From NCBI RefSeq assembly GCF_038024125.1, contig NZ_CP150662.1, positions 2,125,501 to 2,189,500 of the forward strand: 64,000 nt of DNA, given 5' to 3'. This document shows positions 45,616-53,372 of the stretch, piece by piece. A program made the position numbers and the translations under genes. This stretch comes from Polaribacter gangjinensis (GTDB lineage: Bacteria; Bacteroidota; Bacteroidia; Flavobacteriales; Flavobacteriaceae). Below the pieces are notes generated by a model that saw nothing but the letters and a program-made list of their open reading frames with translations, was not told where the DNA came from and searched no databases. Numbering within the stretch: position 1 is the stretch's first letter; each line of letters opens with the position of its first letter.

Positions 45616-46392
45616 TTAGTCTTCGTCAGAAATTTCAATAACTTTTCTAGTTACAACTTCTTCAATTTCTTCTTCTTGATCATCATTTGCTTTATTTTTA
45701 TCAGCTTTTCTTTCTGATAAACCTTCTGCAATTGCATCAGTGATGTATGTTAATACTTTGTCAATAGATTTAGAAGCATCGTCGTTAGATGGAATTACAA
45801 AATCAACCAATCTAGGGTCAGAGTTTGTATCAACCATTGCAAAAATTGGAATATTTAAATTTTGAGCTTCTGCAACTGCGATGTGTTCTTTTTTGATATC
45901 AACTACAAAAATTGCACCTGGCAAACGAGTCATATCAGCAATAGAACCTAAGTTTTTTTCTAATTTTTCTCTTTGACGGTTGATTTGTAATTTTTCTCTT
46001 TTAGACAAAGCATCAAAAGATCCGTCTGTTTTCATTCTATCAATAGAAGCCATTTTTTTAACAGCTTTTCTGATAGTTACAAAATTAGTTAACATTCCAC
46101 CTGGCCATCTTTCAGTGATGTAAGGCATGCCAACTGCTTTTGCTTTTTCAGCAACAACGTCTTTTGCTTGTTTTTTAGTAGCTACGAATAAAACTTTACG
46201 TCCAGAGTTTGCAATTTTTTTCAAAGCTTCTGAAGTTTCTTCTATTTTAGCAGCCGTTTTATACAAATCTATGATGTGTACACCATTTCTTTCTGTATAA
46301 ATGTATGGAGCCATGTTTGGGTTCCATTTTCTAGTAAGGTGTCCAAAATGTACACCACTATCTAATAATTCTTGAATGTTTACTTTTGCCAT
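45616..46392 (-). CDS. rpsB: 30S ribosomal protein S2
   Basis: The 258-residue protein has NIQELLDSGVHFGHLTRKWNPNMAPYIYTERNGVHIIDL, ITERWPGGMLTNF and PIFAMVDTNSDPRLVDFVIPSNDDA, all S2 signatures. The Asp/Glu-rich tail (NDDQEEEIEEVVTRKV) is a Bacteroidota-type extension. The 144-bp leader holds three inverted repeats. Confidence 0.98.
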   Translation of the reverse strand: MAKVNIQELLDSGVHFGHLTRKWNPNMAPYIYTERNGVHIIDLYKTAAKIEETSEALKKIANSGRKVLFVATKKQAKDVVAEKAKAVGMPYITERWPGGMLTNFVTIRKAVKKMASIDRMKTDGSFDALSKREKLQINRQREKLEKNLGSIADMTRLPGAIFVVDIKKEHIAVAEAQNLNIPIFAMVDTNSDPRLVDFVIPSNDDASKSIDKVLTYITDAIAEGLSERKADKNKANDDQEEEIEEVVTRKVIEISDED

Positions 46393-46430
46393 TTTTATAA
46401 ATGTGTTTACTTTCTGTTTTTTTAAATCAA

Positions 46431-46494
46431 TATATAAGTAGTCTTTTCGAGTCTTATATATTTAGATACTAAACTGTTATTTTTTGATAACAGT
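46431..46494 (-). promoter_or_regulatory. Structured leader of rpsB (two perfect dyads)
   Basis: TATATAAG at 46431-46438 pairs with CTTATATA at 46453-46460, and ACTGTTAT at 46473-46480 pairs with ATAACAGT at 46487-46494. Both stems are 8 bp without mismatch and lie 39-102 nt before the rpsB ATG. This could be a site for autogenous control by S2; I know of no described leader of exactly this form. Confidence 0.45.
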
Positions 46495-46513
46495 CTCATA
46501 AACTTAAAAAGAT

Positions 46514-46530
46514 GCTGAAACAAGCTCAGC
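46514..46530 (-). terminator. Weak terminator-like hairpin after rpsI
   Basis: GCTGA and TCAGC pair around a 7-nt loop and are followed on the minus strand by ATCTTTTT. It lies just after the rpsI stop; partial termination before rpsB is plausible. Confidence 0.5.
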
Positions 46531-46536
46531 AAATAA

Positions 46537-46923
46537 TTAACGTTTAGAGAACTGGAATCTTTTACGAGCTTTTTTCTGACCAAATTTCTTACGCTCTACC
46601 ATTCTTGGATCTCGAGTTAATAAGCCTTCTGGTTTTAAAACTGCTTTGTTTTCAACATTAATTGCTACTAAAGCTCTTGTAATTGCCAAGCGAATTGCTT
46701 CAGCTTGACCAGTAACTCCACCACCATAAACACTTACTTTGATATTGTAAGAAGTTACATTTTCAGTAAGCATTAAAGGCTGTTGTACTTTATATTGTAA
46801 AGAAGCTGTTGTAAAATAATTTTTAAATTCTCTTTTATTGATGGTAATTGTACCATCACCCTCTGAAAGATAAACACGCGCTACAGCTGTTTTTCTTCTA
46901 CCTATCTTGTGTACAGTTTCCAT
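46537..46923 (-). CDS. rpsI: 30S ribosomal protein S9
   Basis: The 128-residue protein has HKIGRRKTAVARVYLSEGDGTITINKR, GGGVTGQAEAIRLAITRAL and the C-terminal LLTRDPRMVERKKFGQKKARKRFQFSKR, which reaches the P-site tRNA. Its start shares one base with the rplM stop region (rplM ends at 46923), the usual rplM-rpsI coupling. Confidence 0.98.
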   Translation of the reverse strand: METVHKIGRRKTAVARVYLSEGDGTITINKREFKNYFTTASLQYKVQQPLMLTENVTSYNIKVSVYGGGVTGQAEAIRLAITRALVAINVENKAVLKPEGLLTRDPRMVERKKFGQKKARKRFQFSKR

Positions 46924-47378
46924 TATTTGTAATCGTTAAGGTTAATAGCTCTAGGTGTTTGACCTGCTTGTTTGTGCTCAGTTCCTGCATATACATACAA
47001 GTTTCTGTACAAAGCTGCACCTAATTTGTTTTTTGGTAACATCCCTTTTACTGCTTTTTCAATCAATCTTGATGGATCTTTGTCAAACATTTCTGTTGCA
47101 GTTAACGATCTTTGTCCTCCAGGATAACCAGTGTGGTGAATGTAGGTTTTATCAGCCCACTTTTTACCTGTTAAATTAATTTTTTCTGCGTTGATAACCA
47201 CCACATTGTCTCCACAATCTACGTGAGGAGTATAATTTGGCTTATATTTACCTCTAATTAGCTTTGCTACTTTAGAAGCAAGACGACCCAACGATTGACC
47301 GTCCGCATCAACCAAAACCCACTCCTTATTAACGGTAGCGCTGTTTGCTGATACTGTTTTGTAACTTAATGTGTTCAT
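46923..47378 (-). CDS. rplM: 50S ribosomal protein L13
   Basis: The 151-residue protein has WVLVDADGQSLGRLASKVAKLIRGKYKPNYTPHVDCGDNVVVINAEKI and HHTGYPGGQRS, with MLPKNKLGAALYRNLYVYAG, all L13 signatures. First gene of the ribosomal cluster, under the promoter at 47437. Confidence 0.98.
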   Translation of the reverse strand: MNTLSYKTVSANSATVNKEWVLVDADGQSLGRLASKVAKLIRGKYKPNYTPHVDCGDNVVVINAEKINLTGKKWADKTYIHHTGYPGGQRSLTATEMFDKDPSRLIEKAVKGMLPKNKLGAALYRNLYVYAGTEHKQAGQTPRAINLNDYK

Positions 47379-47436
47379 AATTACACTTTTAGTTTTTGTT
47401 CAATTAATAATATTTATTTTCCTTGAAAAAGGAGTG

Positions 47437-47466
47437 CAAATGTACAGCTTTTTATTTGATTGACAA
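47437..47466 (-). promoter_or_regulatory. Promoter of the rplM-rpsI(-rpsB-tsf) operon
   Basis: Read on the minus strand, TTG (47464-47466) and TACATTTG (47437-47444) are separated by 19 bp, an excellent Bacteroidota -33/-7 pair. The leader is about 50 nt. Confidence 0.8.
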
Positions 47467-47554
47467 ATAACACGTTACTTTAATTTTTTGATGTTTTTTG
47501 CTGTAAAAAATAATTAACAAAAAGTTAAGAAAAGAGAAAATTACTTTTGTGCTA

Positions 47555-47578
47555 TAATTTTGAGTAATTTTATTACTC
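47555..47578 (+). promoter_or_regulatory. Possible promoter of the DUF5916 gene with start-site dyad
   Basis: TAATTTTG at 47555-47562 fits the -7 consensus, and GAGTAAT/ATTACTC (47562-47568, 47572-47578) forms a 7-bp dyad at the likely start site. No -33 TTG at the right distance. Confidence 0.4.
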
Positions 47579-47605
47579 TCTTCATCCAAAAAATCAAAAT
47601 CACCA

Positions 47606-50242
47606 ATGAAATTTTATGTAAATTTCTATTTCATATGCTTTTTTTTTATTTCAACAATAAAAGCACAAGAAGTCATTAATCCTTCAGTTGTTAAAAGAAT
47701 TTACACCACAAAAAAATTAAAAATTACCCCAGTTATTGATGGTGATGTTTCTGATGAGGCTTGGAATGAGGTTGAATGGAGTACAGATTTTACAGAGAGA
47801 GAACCTGATGAAGGAACGCCACCAACGTATCAAACGTTATTTAAAATTATGTATGATTCCAAATATTTATACATTGCTATCAAAGCCTTGGATGAGCAAC
47901 CTGAATTGATTCAACAGCGTTTAAGTAGAAGAGATGGTTTTGCTGGGGATAGAGTCAATGTGATTATTGATAGTTATCATGACAAAAGAACAGCATTCGT
48001 TTTTACCATAACTGCAGCTGGTGTAAAAGGTGAAGAAATTGCCTCTCAAAATGGACAAAGTTGGGATGAAAGTTGGAATCCTGTTTGGTTTACAGATGCA
48101 AAAGTTGATGAATTTGGTTGGACAGCAGAAATGAAAATCCCTTTTAGTCAGTTGCGTTTTGGGGATGCAAAAGAGCAAGTTTGGGGTTTTAACATGATTC
48201 GAAATATTTTCAGATTGAACGAGCGTTCGCTTTGGCAAAGAATTCCAAATAATCAAGCAGGTTTTATAAGTGAATCTGGTGAGTTGCATGGTTTGGTTGA
48301 TCTGTCTCCTCAAAAACAATTAGAAATTCAGCCTTTTACAGTATTGCAATACGATTCTTATCCAAAAGAAGCAAACAATCCTTACAGAGATGGCAACGAT
48401 TTTGGCATCAATGCAGGTTTGGATGCTAAAATTGGAGTTACTAATGATTTAACTTTGGATGTAACCATTAATCCTGATTTTGGACAAGTTGAAGCTGATC
48501 CAGGAGCGATTGCTTTGGATGGTTTTCAACTCTTTTTTAGAGAGCAAAGACCATTTTTTGTTGAAAATAAAAACATTTTTGATTTTCAATTTGCCAACGG
48601 AAGTGACAACCTTTTTTACAGCAGAAGAATTGGAAGAAATCCACACAGAAATGCCAATCTTTCAGATGGAGAATTTGCAGATACTCCCCAAAATTCAACG
48701 ATTTTGGGCGCAGCAAAATTCTCAGGAAAAACTAAAAACGGATGGTCTGTTGGTGTTTTAGAAAGTGTAACTGCTAACGAATTTGCCACTGTAAAACAAG
48801 TAAACGGAACCACGAGAAAAGAGATTGTAGAGCCTTTAACCAATTATTTTATATCAAGAGTTCAAAAAGATTTTAACGAACGAAATTCATTTATTGGTGG
48901 AATTTTTACTGCAACAAATCGAAATTTAAACGGTAATTTTAACGAACTTCACAAAGCAGCCTATACAGCAGGAATCGATTTTCAACATAACTGGAAAAAT
49001 CGTGATTATTTTTTAGACGGAAATATCATCATGAGTCACGTTTTGGGTAGTCCTGAAGCTATTGAAAATACGCAACGTTCTATCACTCGTTTATTTCAAA
49101 GAACAGATGCAACACACGTTTCTGTTGATCCCACAAAAACCTCTTTAACAGGAACTGGAGGAAGAATAGAGCTCGGAAAAGCTGGAGGTGGAAATTGGCG
49201 TTACAATGGCGGATTTATTTGGAGATCTCCAGAATTAGAATTGAATGATGTTGGTTTTTTAAGAAGAACAGATGAAATAATTCAGTTTGGAAACGTTAGA
49301 TATTTGTGGCAAGTTCCTACAAAAACTTTTAGAAATGCTTCTGTTTTTGCATCTCAAGTAACAGAATATGATTTTCAAGAAAATTTAAATAGAATCCGAT
49401 TTGAAGGTGAAGGAAATATCAATTGGGCAAATAATGCTACATCAAATTTAGGTTTTGGTACTAGTATTCGTGGATATTCAAACGCATTTTTACGAGGTGG
49501 TCCAAGATGGAGAACTGCTGATAATAGGTATTTCTGGGGTTCTTTTGGTTCTGATAGAAGTAAAAAATTCAGCTATTTTTTCAACTTCAGTTACGTAAAT
49601 GCTGATGAGGATGTTTTCGAATCGAGTAATTTTATCTTTGGATTCAATTACCAACCATTTGACGCTTTGAACATTTCTCTGGAAAATCAGTTGGTTAATA
49701 CAAAAGATAGAGCTCAATATGTTACCACTTTAAATTTTGGAAACGATAAAAGATACATTTTGGGGAATATTAAAAACGATGAGTTTTCTACAACTTTGCG
49801 TTTTACCTATAGTATCAATCCAAATATGTCTATTCAGTTTTACGGGCAACCATTTATATCGAGAGGACGTTATTCCGAATTCAATTATGTAAATATTGCA
49901 GCAGCAGATCGTTTTACAGATCGTGTAAATTTATATGATGAAAATCAAATTTCAGCTATAAATATCAATGGAAATGATTTTTATACAATTGATGAAAATA
50001 GAGATAACATTATTGATTATCAGTTTCATAAACCTGATTTTTCGTTTGTGCAATTCCGCTCAAATTTAGTTGCAAGGTGGGAATACATTCCTGGTTCTGA
50101 AATCTTTTTAGTTTGGGCACAAGGTGTCGTTGGAAATGAAAATCCAGATGCGAATTTGTCAACTTCGCTTAGAAATCAAGTGTTGAGTACTCAAAAAGAA
50201 AATACTTTTTTGTTGAAATTTACCTATCGATTTGTAAGATAA
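47606..50242 (+). CDS. CBM9-like/DUF5916 outer-membrane-type protein
   Basis: The 878-residue protein has a signal peptide (to STIKAQ), a CBM9-like beta-sandwich (about 35-215: PVIDGDVSDEAWNEVEWSTDF, YDSKYLYIAIKALDE, EMKIPFSQLRFGD) and the DUF5916 region (about 235-878: DVTINPDFGQVEADPGAIALDGFQLFFREQRPFFVENKNIFDF). The latter is rich in alternating aromatic strands and ends LLKFTYRFVR, the look of an outer-membrane beta-barrel. The role is unknown; the CBM9-like domain suggests ligand or glycan contact. Unlinked to other sugar genes here. Confidence 0.88.
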   Translation: MKFYVNFYFICFFFISTIKAQEVINPSVVKRIYTTKKLKITPVIDGDVSDEAWNEVEWSTDFTEREPDEGTPPTYQTLFKIMYDSKYLYIAIKALDEQPELIQQRLSRRDGFAGDRVNVIIDSYHDKRTAFVFTITAAGVKGEEIASQNGQSWDESWNPVWFTDAKVDEFGWTAEMKIPFSQLRFGDAKEQVWGFNMIRNIFRLNERSLWQRIPNNQAGFISESGELHGLVDLSPQKQLEIQPFTVLQYDSYPKEANNPYRDGNDFGINAGLDAKIGVTNDLTLDVTINPDFGQVEADPGAIALDGFQLFFREQRPFFVENKNIFDFQFANGSDNLFYSRRIGRNPHRNANLSDGEFADTPQNSTILGAAKFSGKTKNGWSVGVLESVTANEFATVKQVNGTTRKEIVEPLTNYFISRVQKDFNERNSFIGGIFTATNRNLNGNFNELHKAAYTAGIDFQHNWKNRDYFLDGNIIMSHVLGSPEAIENTQRSITRLFQRTDATHVSVDPTKTSLTGTGGRIELGKAGGGNWRYNGGFIWRSPELELNDVGFLRRTDEIIQFGNVRYLWQVPTKTFRNASVFASQVTEYDFQENLNRIRFEGEGNINWANNATSNLGFGTSIRGYSNAFLRGGPRWRTADNRYFWGSFGSDRSKKFSYFFNFSYVNADEDVFESSNFIFGFNYQPFDALNISLENQLVNTKDRAQYVTTLNFGNDKRYILGNIKNDEFSTTLRFTYSINPNMSIQFYGQPFISRGRYSEFNYVNIAAADRFTDRVNLYDENQISAININGNDFYTIDENRDNIIDYQFHKPDFSFVQFRSNLVARWEYIPGSEIFLVWAQGVVGNENPDANLSTSLRNQVLSTQKENTFLLKFTYRFVR

Positions 50243-50313
50243 TAGTAGTTAAAAATTTTGAATTAGTAATCAAATTACTAAGGTCTAAAGTCTAAAAATC
50301 ACCATCTAAAAAA

Positions 50314-51999
50314 CTAATTTCCTCCCCAAGAATCTCGCAAACCAACTGTCTTATTAAATACTAGTTGGTTATCTGTAGAATCGTTATCTACACAAAAATA
50401 ACCTAAACGTTGAAACTGGAAGCGTTCTCCAATTTTGGCATTTTGCAAGCTCGGTTCAACAAAAGCATTAACAATTTCAAGTGAATTCGGATTTAAATAA
50501 TCCATAAAATCTTTATCTTTTTGAGCATCAGGAGCTTCGTGTAAAAACAATCGATCATAAACTCTTACTTCGGCTTTTACAGCATGCTTCATAGAAACCC
50601 AATGTAAAGTTCCTTTTACTTTTCGTAAACTTTCTTCTGTGCCACTGCCAGATTTGCTAAGCTCATCATAAGTACATTGAATTTCAATGATATTTCCGTT
50701 TTCATCTTTTGTACAACTTTCTGCTTTAATGATGTATGCGTTTTTTAATCGAACTTCTCCACCTAATTTTAAGCGGAAAAACTTTTTATTGGCTTCTTCT
50801 CTAAAATCTTCTTTTTCGATAAAAATTTCTCTAGAAAAAGGGACTTCTCTATAACCAGCAGCTTCATCTTCTTGATTGTTTTCAGCTTGCAACCATTCTT
50901 CTTTCCCCTCAGGATAATTGGTAATCACTAGTTTGATTGGATCTAAAACAGCCATTACTCTATTGGCAGTTTTGTTTAAATCTTCTCTAATTTTAAATTC
51001 TAATAAAGCGACATCAATCACATTTTCACGTTTTGAAACCCCTACAGTTTCAATAAAACTTCTAATAGATGCAGGTGTGTATCCTCGTCTTCGCAAACCT
51101 GAAATGGTGGGCATTCTTGGATCATCCCAACCAGAAACAATTTTTTCTTCCACCAATTTTAGTAATTTTCGTTTACTCATAATGGTGTAACTTAAATTTA
51201 ATCTCGAAAATTCTCGTTGTTTTGGCACTAAAGGATAAGTTTCTTTGCTGTAACCATAAACATTATCTTTAAACCAATCATACAATTCTCTGTGAGGTTT
51301 AAATTCTAATGAACACAAAGAATGTGAAATTTGTTCAATATAATCACTTTCGCCATGAGCCCAATCATACATAGGATAAATGCACCATTGATTTCCTGTT
51401 CTATGATGTGCTTTATGTAAAATTCGATACATCAAAGGATCACGCATTAACATATTTGGAGAACTCATATCGATTTTTGCACGTAAAACATGCTCCCCTT
51501 CTTTAAATTTTCCATCTTTCATTCCTTGAAATAAGGATAAATTTTCATCTACAGAACGATTTCTATAAGGACTATTTGTTCCTGGCTCAGTTGGAGTTCC
51601 TTTTTGAATTCTCATTTCTTCTGATGTTTGAGAATCTACATAGGCTTTACCATCTTTGATGAGTAAAATTGCCCAATCATACATTTCTTGAAAATAATCA
51701 GATGAATAACATTCATTTGCCCAAGTATAGCCTAGCCAAGAAATATCATTTTTAATTGCATCAACATATTCTTGTTCTTCTTTTGCTGGATTTGTGTCGT
51801 CAAAACGCAAATTTACAGGTGCATTGTATTTAATGCCCAAACCAAAACTAATGCCAATGGCTTTAGTATGGCCAATATGTAAATAACCATTTGGTTCTGG
51901 TGGGAAACGAAAACGCAAGTTTTCTTTAGGCATTCCGTTTGCTAAATCCTCTTCAATAATTTGCTCTAAGAAATTGAGCGATTTTTTCTCTTCAGACAT
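50314..51999 (-). CDS. glnS: Glutaminyl-tRNA synthetase
   Basis: The 561-residue class I synthetase has RFPPEPNGYLHIGHTKAI (HIGH motif), FDDTNPAKEEQEYVDAI, IYPMYDWAHGESDYIEQISHSLCSLEF, and the KMSKS-like TIMSKRKL. The C-terminal anticodon-binding barrels are present (LGGEVRLKNAYIIKAE, NPNSLEIVNAFVEPSL). The ATG at 51999 (MSEEKKSLNFLEQIIEEDL) is preferred to a start 23 codons upstream. Its presence means Gln-tRNA is charged directly. Confidence 0.97.
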   Translation of the reverse strand: MSEEKKSLNFLEQIIEEDLANGMPKENLRFRFPPEPNGYLHIGHTKAIGISFGLGIKYNAPVNLRFDDTNPAKEEQEYVDAIKNDISWLGYTWANECYSSDYFQEMYDWAILLIKDGKAYVDSQTSEEMRIQKGTPTEPGTNSPYRNRSVDENLSLFQGMKDGKFKEGEHVLRAKIDMSSPNMLMRDPLMYRILHKAHHRTGNQWCIYPMYDWAHGESDYIEQISHSLCSLEFKPHRELYDWFKDNVYGYSKETYPLVPKQREFSRLNLSYTIMSKRKLLKLVEEKIVSGWDDPRMPTISGLRRRGYTPASIRSFIETVGVSKRENVIDVALLEFKIREDLNKTANRVMAVLDPIKLVITNYPEGKEEWLQAENNQEDEAAGYREVPFSREIFIEKEDFREEANKKFFRLKLGGEVRLKNAYIIKAESCTKDENGNIIEIQCTYDELSKSGSGTEESLRKVKGTLHWVSMKHAVKAEVRVYDRLFLHEAPDAQKDKDFMDYLNPNSLEIVNAFVEPSLQNAKIGERFQFQRLGYFCVDNDSTDNQLVFNKTVGLRDSWGGN

Positions 52000-52106
52000 G
52001 TTTATATGCAAAAAATTTCGTTGTAAAATTACATAAAATACTTGATTGACATTGAGTATAGTTGACAAATTTGTAAATTGTACCTTTAATTTAAAATCTT
52101 AAAATC

Positions 52107-52323
52107 ATGAGTGATCAAATACGAAATTATACCTGTCCAAAATGTTCTTGTAAAACATATAAATTAGGACAAATGCGCGCTACTGGGGGTGTTTTCTTAA
52201 AAAATGTTTGATATTCAGACTGAAAAATTTACCAGTGTTACTTGTGAAAGATGCACATATACTGAGTTTTATCGAACAAAAACAAGTTCAATTAGCAATG
52301 TATTTGATTTTTTTACAGGTTAA
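52107..52323 (+). pseudogene. Zinc-ribbon nucleic-acid-binding protein, frameshifted at an A6 run
   Basis: The first frame (52107-52211) encodes MSDQIRNYTCPKCSCKTYKL, GQMRATGGVFLKN, then a TGA. The second frame (in phase from 52204 to the TAA at 52321-52323) continues FDIQTEKFTSVTCERCTYTEFYRTKTSSISNVFDFFTG. Together they make one short zinc-ribbon protein with two CxxC pairs, of a family I know as a single frame with GGFFSKIFDVQ-like joining. Removing one A from the six-A run at 52199-52204 restores the frame. It may be a real mutation, transcriptional slippage, or a sequencing error. Confidence 0.75.
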
Positions 52324-52397
52324 AATGAATGATTTTAAGGCGTTAAATTTTTCATAAACAAAATCAAAAACTCTTTTTTATAGTAAATTTGCGTTGT

Positions 52398-52814
52398 ATG
52401 AAAAACGAATCAAAAAAACCCGATTTAGTTGTTTTTAATGAAGAAACGAAGCAATATGATGCTGCTTTAAAACCATATGGAACTTCAGCAAGTGCACCTA
52501 CAATTAAACCATTAAATACAGCAACTTGGAGAAATGACGGTGTACAAAGAGTTAATAAAAAAATAAAATCGGAGTTTGATGAGGTTAAAAAACAGTATGA
52601 AAAATTGTTAGAAAAATTTCATTACAACGATTTGGTTTACAATGCTAATTTTAGCTTTGAACCCAATATTGGTGAAGAATATCATTTGTATAAAGGAAAA
52701 AATCAGCAAAATTTTTTATCAATCATTCATCCAAATCAGTGTAATTTTGAACACATAGGTTCTTTTAGATTGAACTCAGATAAAATGTGGGAAAAAGTTG
52801 ATGCAACAAACTAA
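52398..52814 (+). CDS. DUF2452-like conserved protein
   Basis: The 138-residue protein starts MKNESKKPDLVVFNEETKQYDAALKPYGTSASAPTIKP, which I match to DUF2452; the rest (FDEVKKQYEKLLEKFHYNDLVYNANFSFEPNIGEEYHLYKGK) includes a helical hairpin. There is no signal peptide. The function is unknown. The ATG at 52398 is used rather than a TTG three codons upstream, which overlaps a TAAATTTG -7 element (52384-52391); the mRNA could be nearly leaderless. It precedes folB by 5 bp. Confidence 0.75.
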   Translation: MKNESKKPDLVVFNEETKQYDAALKPYGTSASAPTIKPLNTATWRNDGVQRVNKKIKSEFDEVKKQYEKLLEKFHYNDLVYNANFSFEPNIGEEYHLYKGKNQQNFLSIIHPNQCNFEHIGSFRLNSDKMWEKVDATN

Positions 52815-52819
52815 ATAAA

Positions 52820-53176
52820 ATGGGAATTATCAAAGTTAAAAATATCAAATTGTATGCATTTCATGGATGTTTGGATGAAGAAGCTGCTATTGGTTCTCCA
52901 TACAGAGTAGATGTTAAGGTGAAAGCTGATTTAAAAAAATCTGCCAAAACAGACGAATTAAAAGATACAGTAGATTATGTGCATTTGAACTTAATTGTTA
53001 AGGAAGAAATGGCAATTCGATCTAAATTATTAGAAGAAGTAGCGCAAAGAATTTTGGATCGTTTTTTTGATGAAATCCCAATGATACAAAAAGCAACAGT
53101 GGGTGTTTCAAAAATAAATCCACCAATTGGAGGAAATGTGGAAGAAGTGGTCATTGTTTTGACAAAAAAGCGATAA
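52820..53176 (+). CDS. folB: Dihydroneopterin aldolase
   Basis: The 118-residue enzyme of folate synthesis cleaves 7,8-dihydroneopterin to 6-hydroxymethyl-dihydropterin and glycolaldehyde. IKVKNIKLYAFHGCLDEEAAIGSPYRVDVKV, KDTVDYVHLNLIV, and KINPPIGGNVEEVVIVLTK are family signatures; the glutamate and lysine of the active site are kept. Likely co-transcribed with the DUF2452-like gene. Confidence 0.95.
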   Translation: MGIIKVKNIKLYAFHGCLDEEAAIGSPYRVDVKVKADLKKSAKTDELKDTVDYVHLNLIVKEEMAIRSKLLEEVAQRILDRFFDEIPMIQKATVGVSKINPPIGGNVEEVVIVLTKKR

Positions 53177-53189
53177 GCATAAAAAAATC

Positions 53190-53219
53190 TTGCAGTAATT
53201 GTAAAATTGCGTAAATTTG
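53190..53219 (+). promoter_or_regulatory. tRNA-Cys promoter
   Basis: TTG at 53190-53192 and TAAATTTG at 53212-53219 with a 19-bp spacer match the Bacteroidota -33/-7 pattern. The tRNA begins 20 bp downstream. Confidence 0.8.
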
Positions 53220-53238
53220 CACTCCTTAATTCAAATAA

Positions 53239-53309
53239 GGTGTCGTGGCCGAGTGGCTAGGCTATGGTCTGCAACACCATCTACAGCGGTTCGAATCCGC
53301 TCGACACCT
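53239..53309 (+). tRNA. tRNA-Cys (GCA)
   Basis: A 71-nt cloverleaf: acceptor GGTGTCG pairs with CGACACC, discriminator T, anticodon arm TGGTCT-GCA-ACACCA region, T-arm GCGGTTCGAATCCGC. The anticodon GCA reads Cys codons. CCA is not encoded. Followed directly by a terminator. Confidence 0.96.
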
Positions 53310-53310
53310 C

Positions 53311-53347
53311 AAAAAAATCGCAACAATTATTTGTTGCGATTTTTTTA
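53311..53347 (+). terminator. Intrinsic terminator after tRNA-Cys
   Basis: AAAAAATCGCAACAA pairs with TTGTTGCGATTTTTT around a short A/T loop, followed by more T. It separates the tRNA from the convergent GH53 gene and may serve both strands. Confidence 0.9.
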
Positions 53348-53372
53348 TTTTTAAAAAGTGATTGGTAATTTC

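Noticed and set aside
50263..50281. TTAGTAAT/ATTACTAA dyad between the DUF5916 gene and glnS as a terminator
   Set aside because: The stem is pure A/T-rich with a 3-nt loop and lacks a T-run, so termination is not supported.
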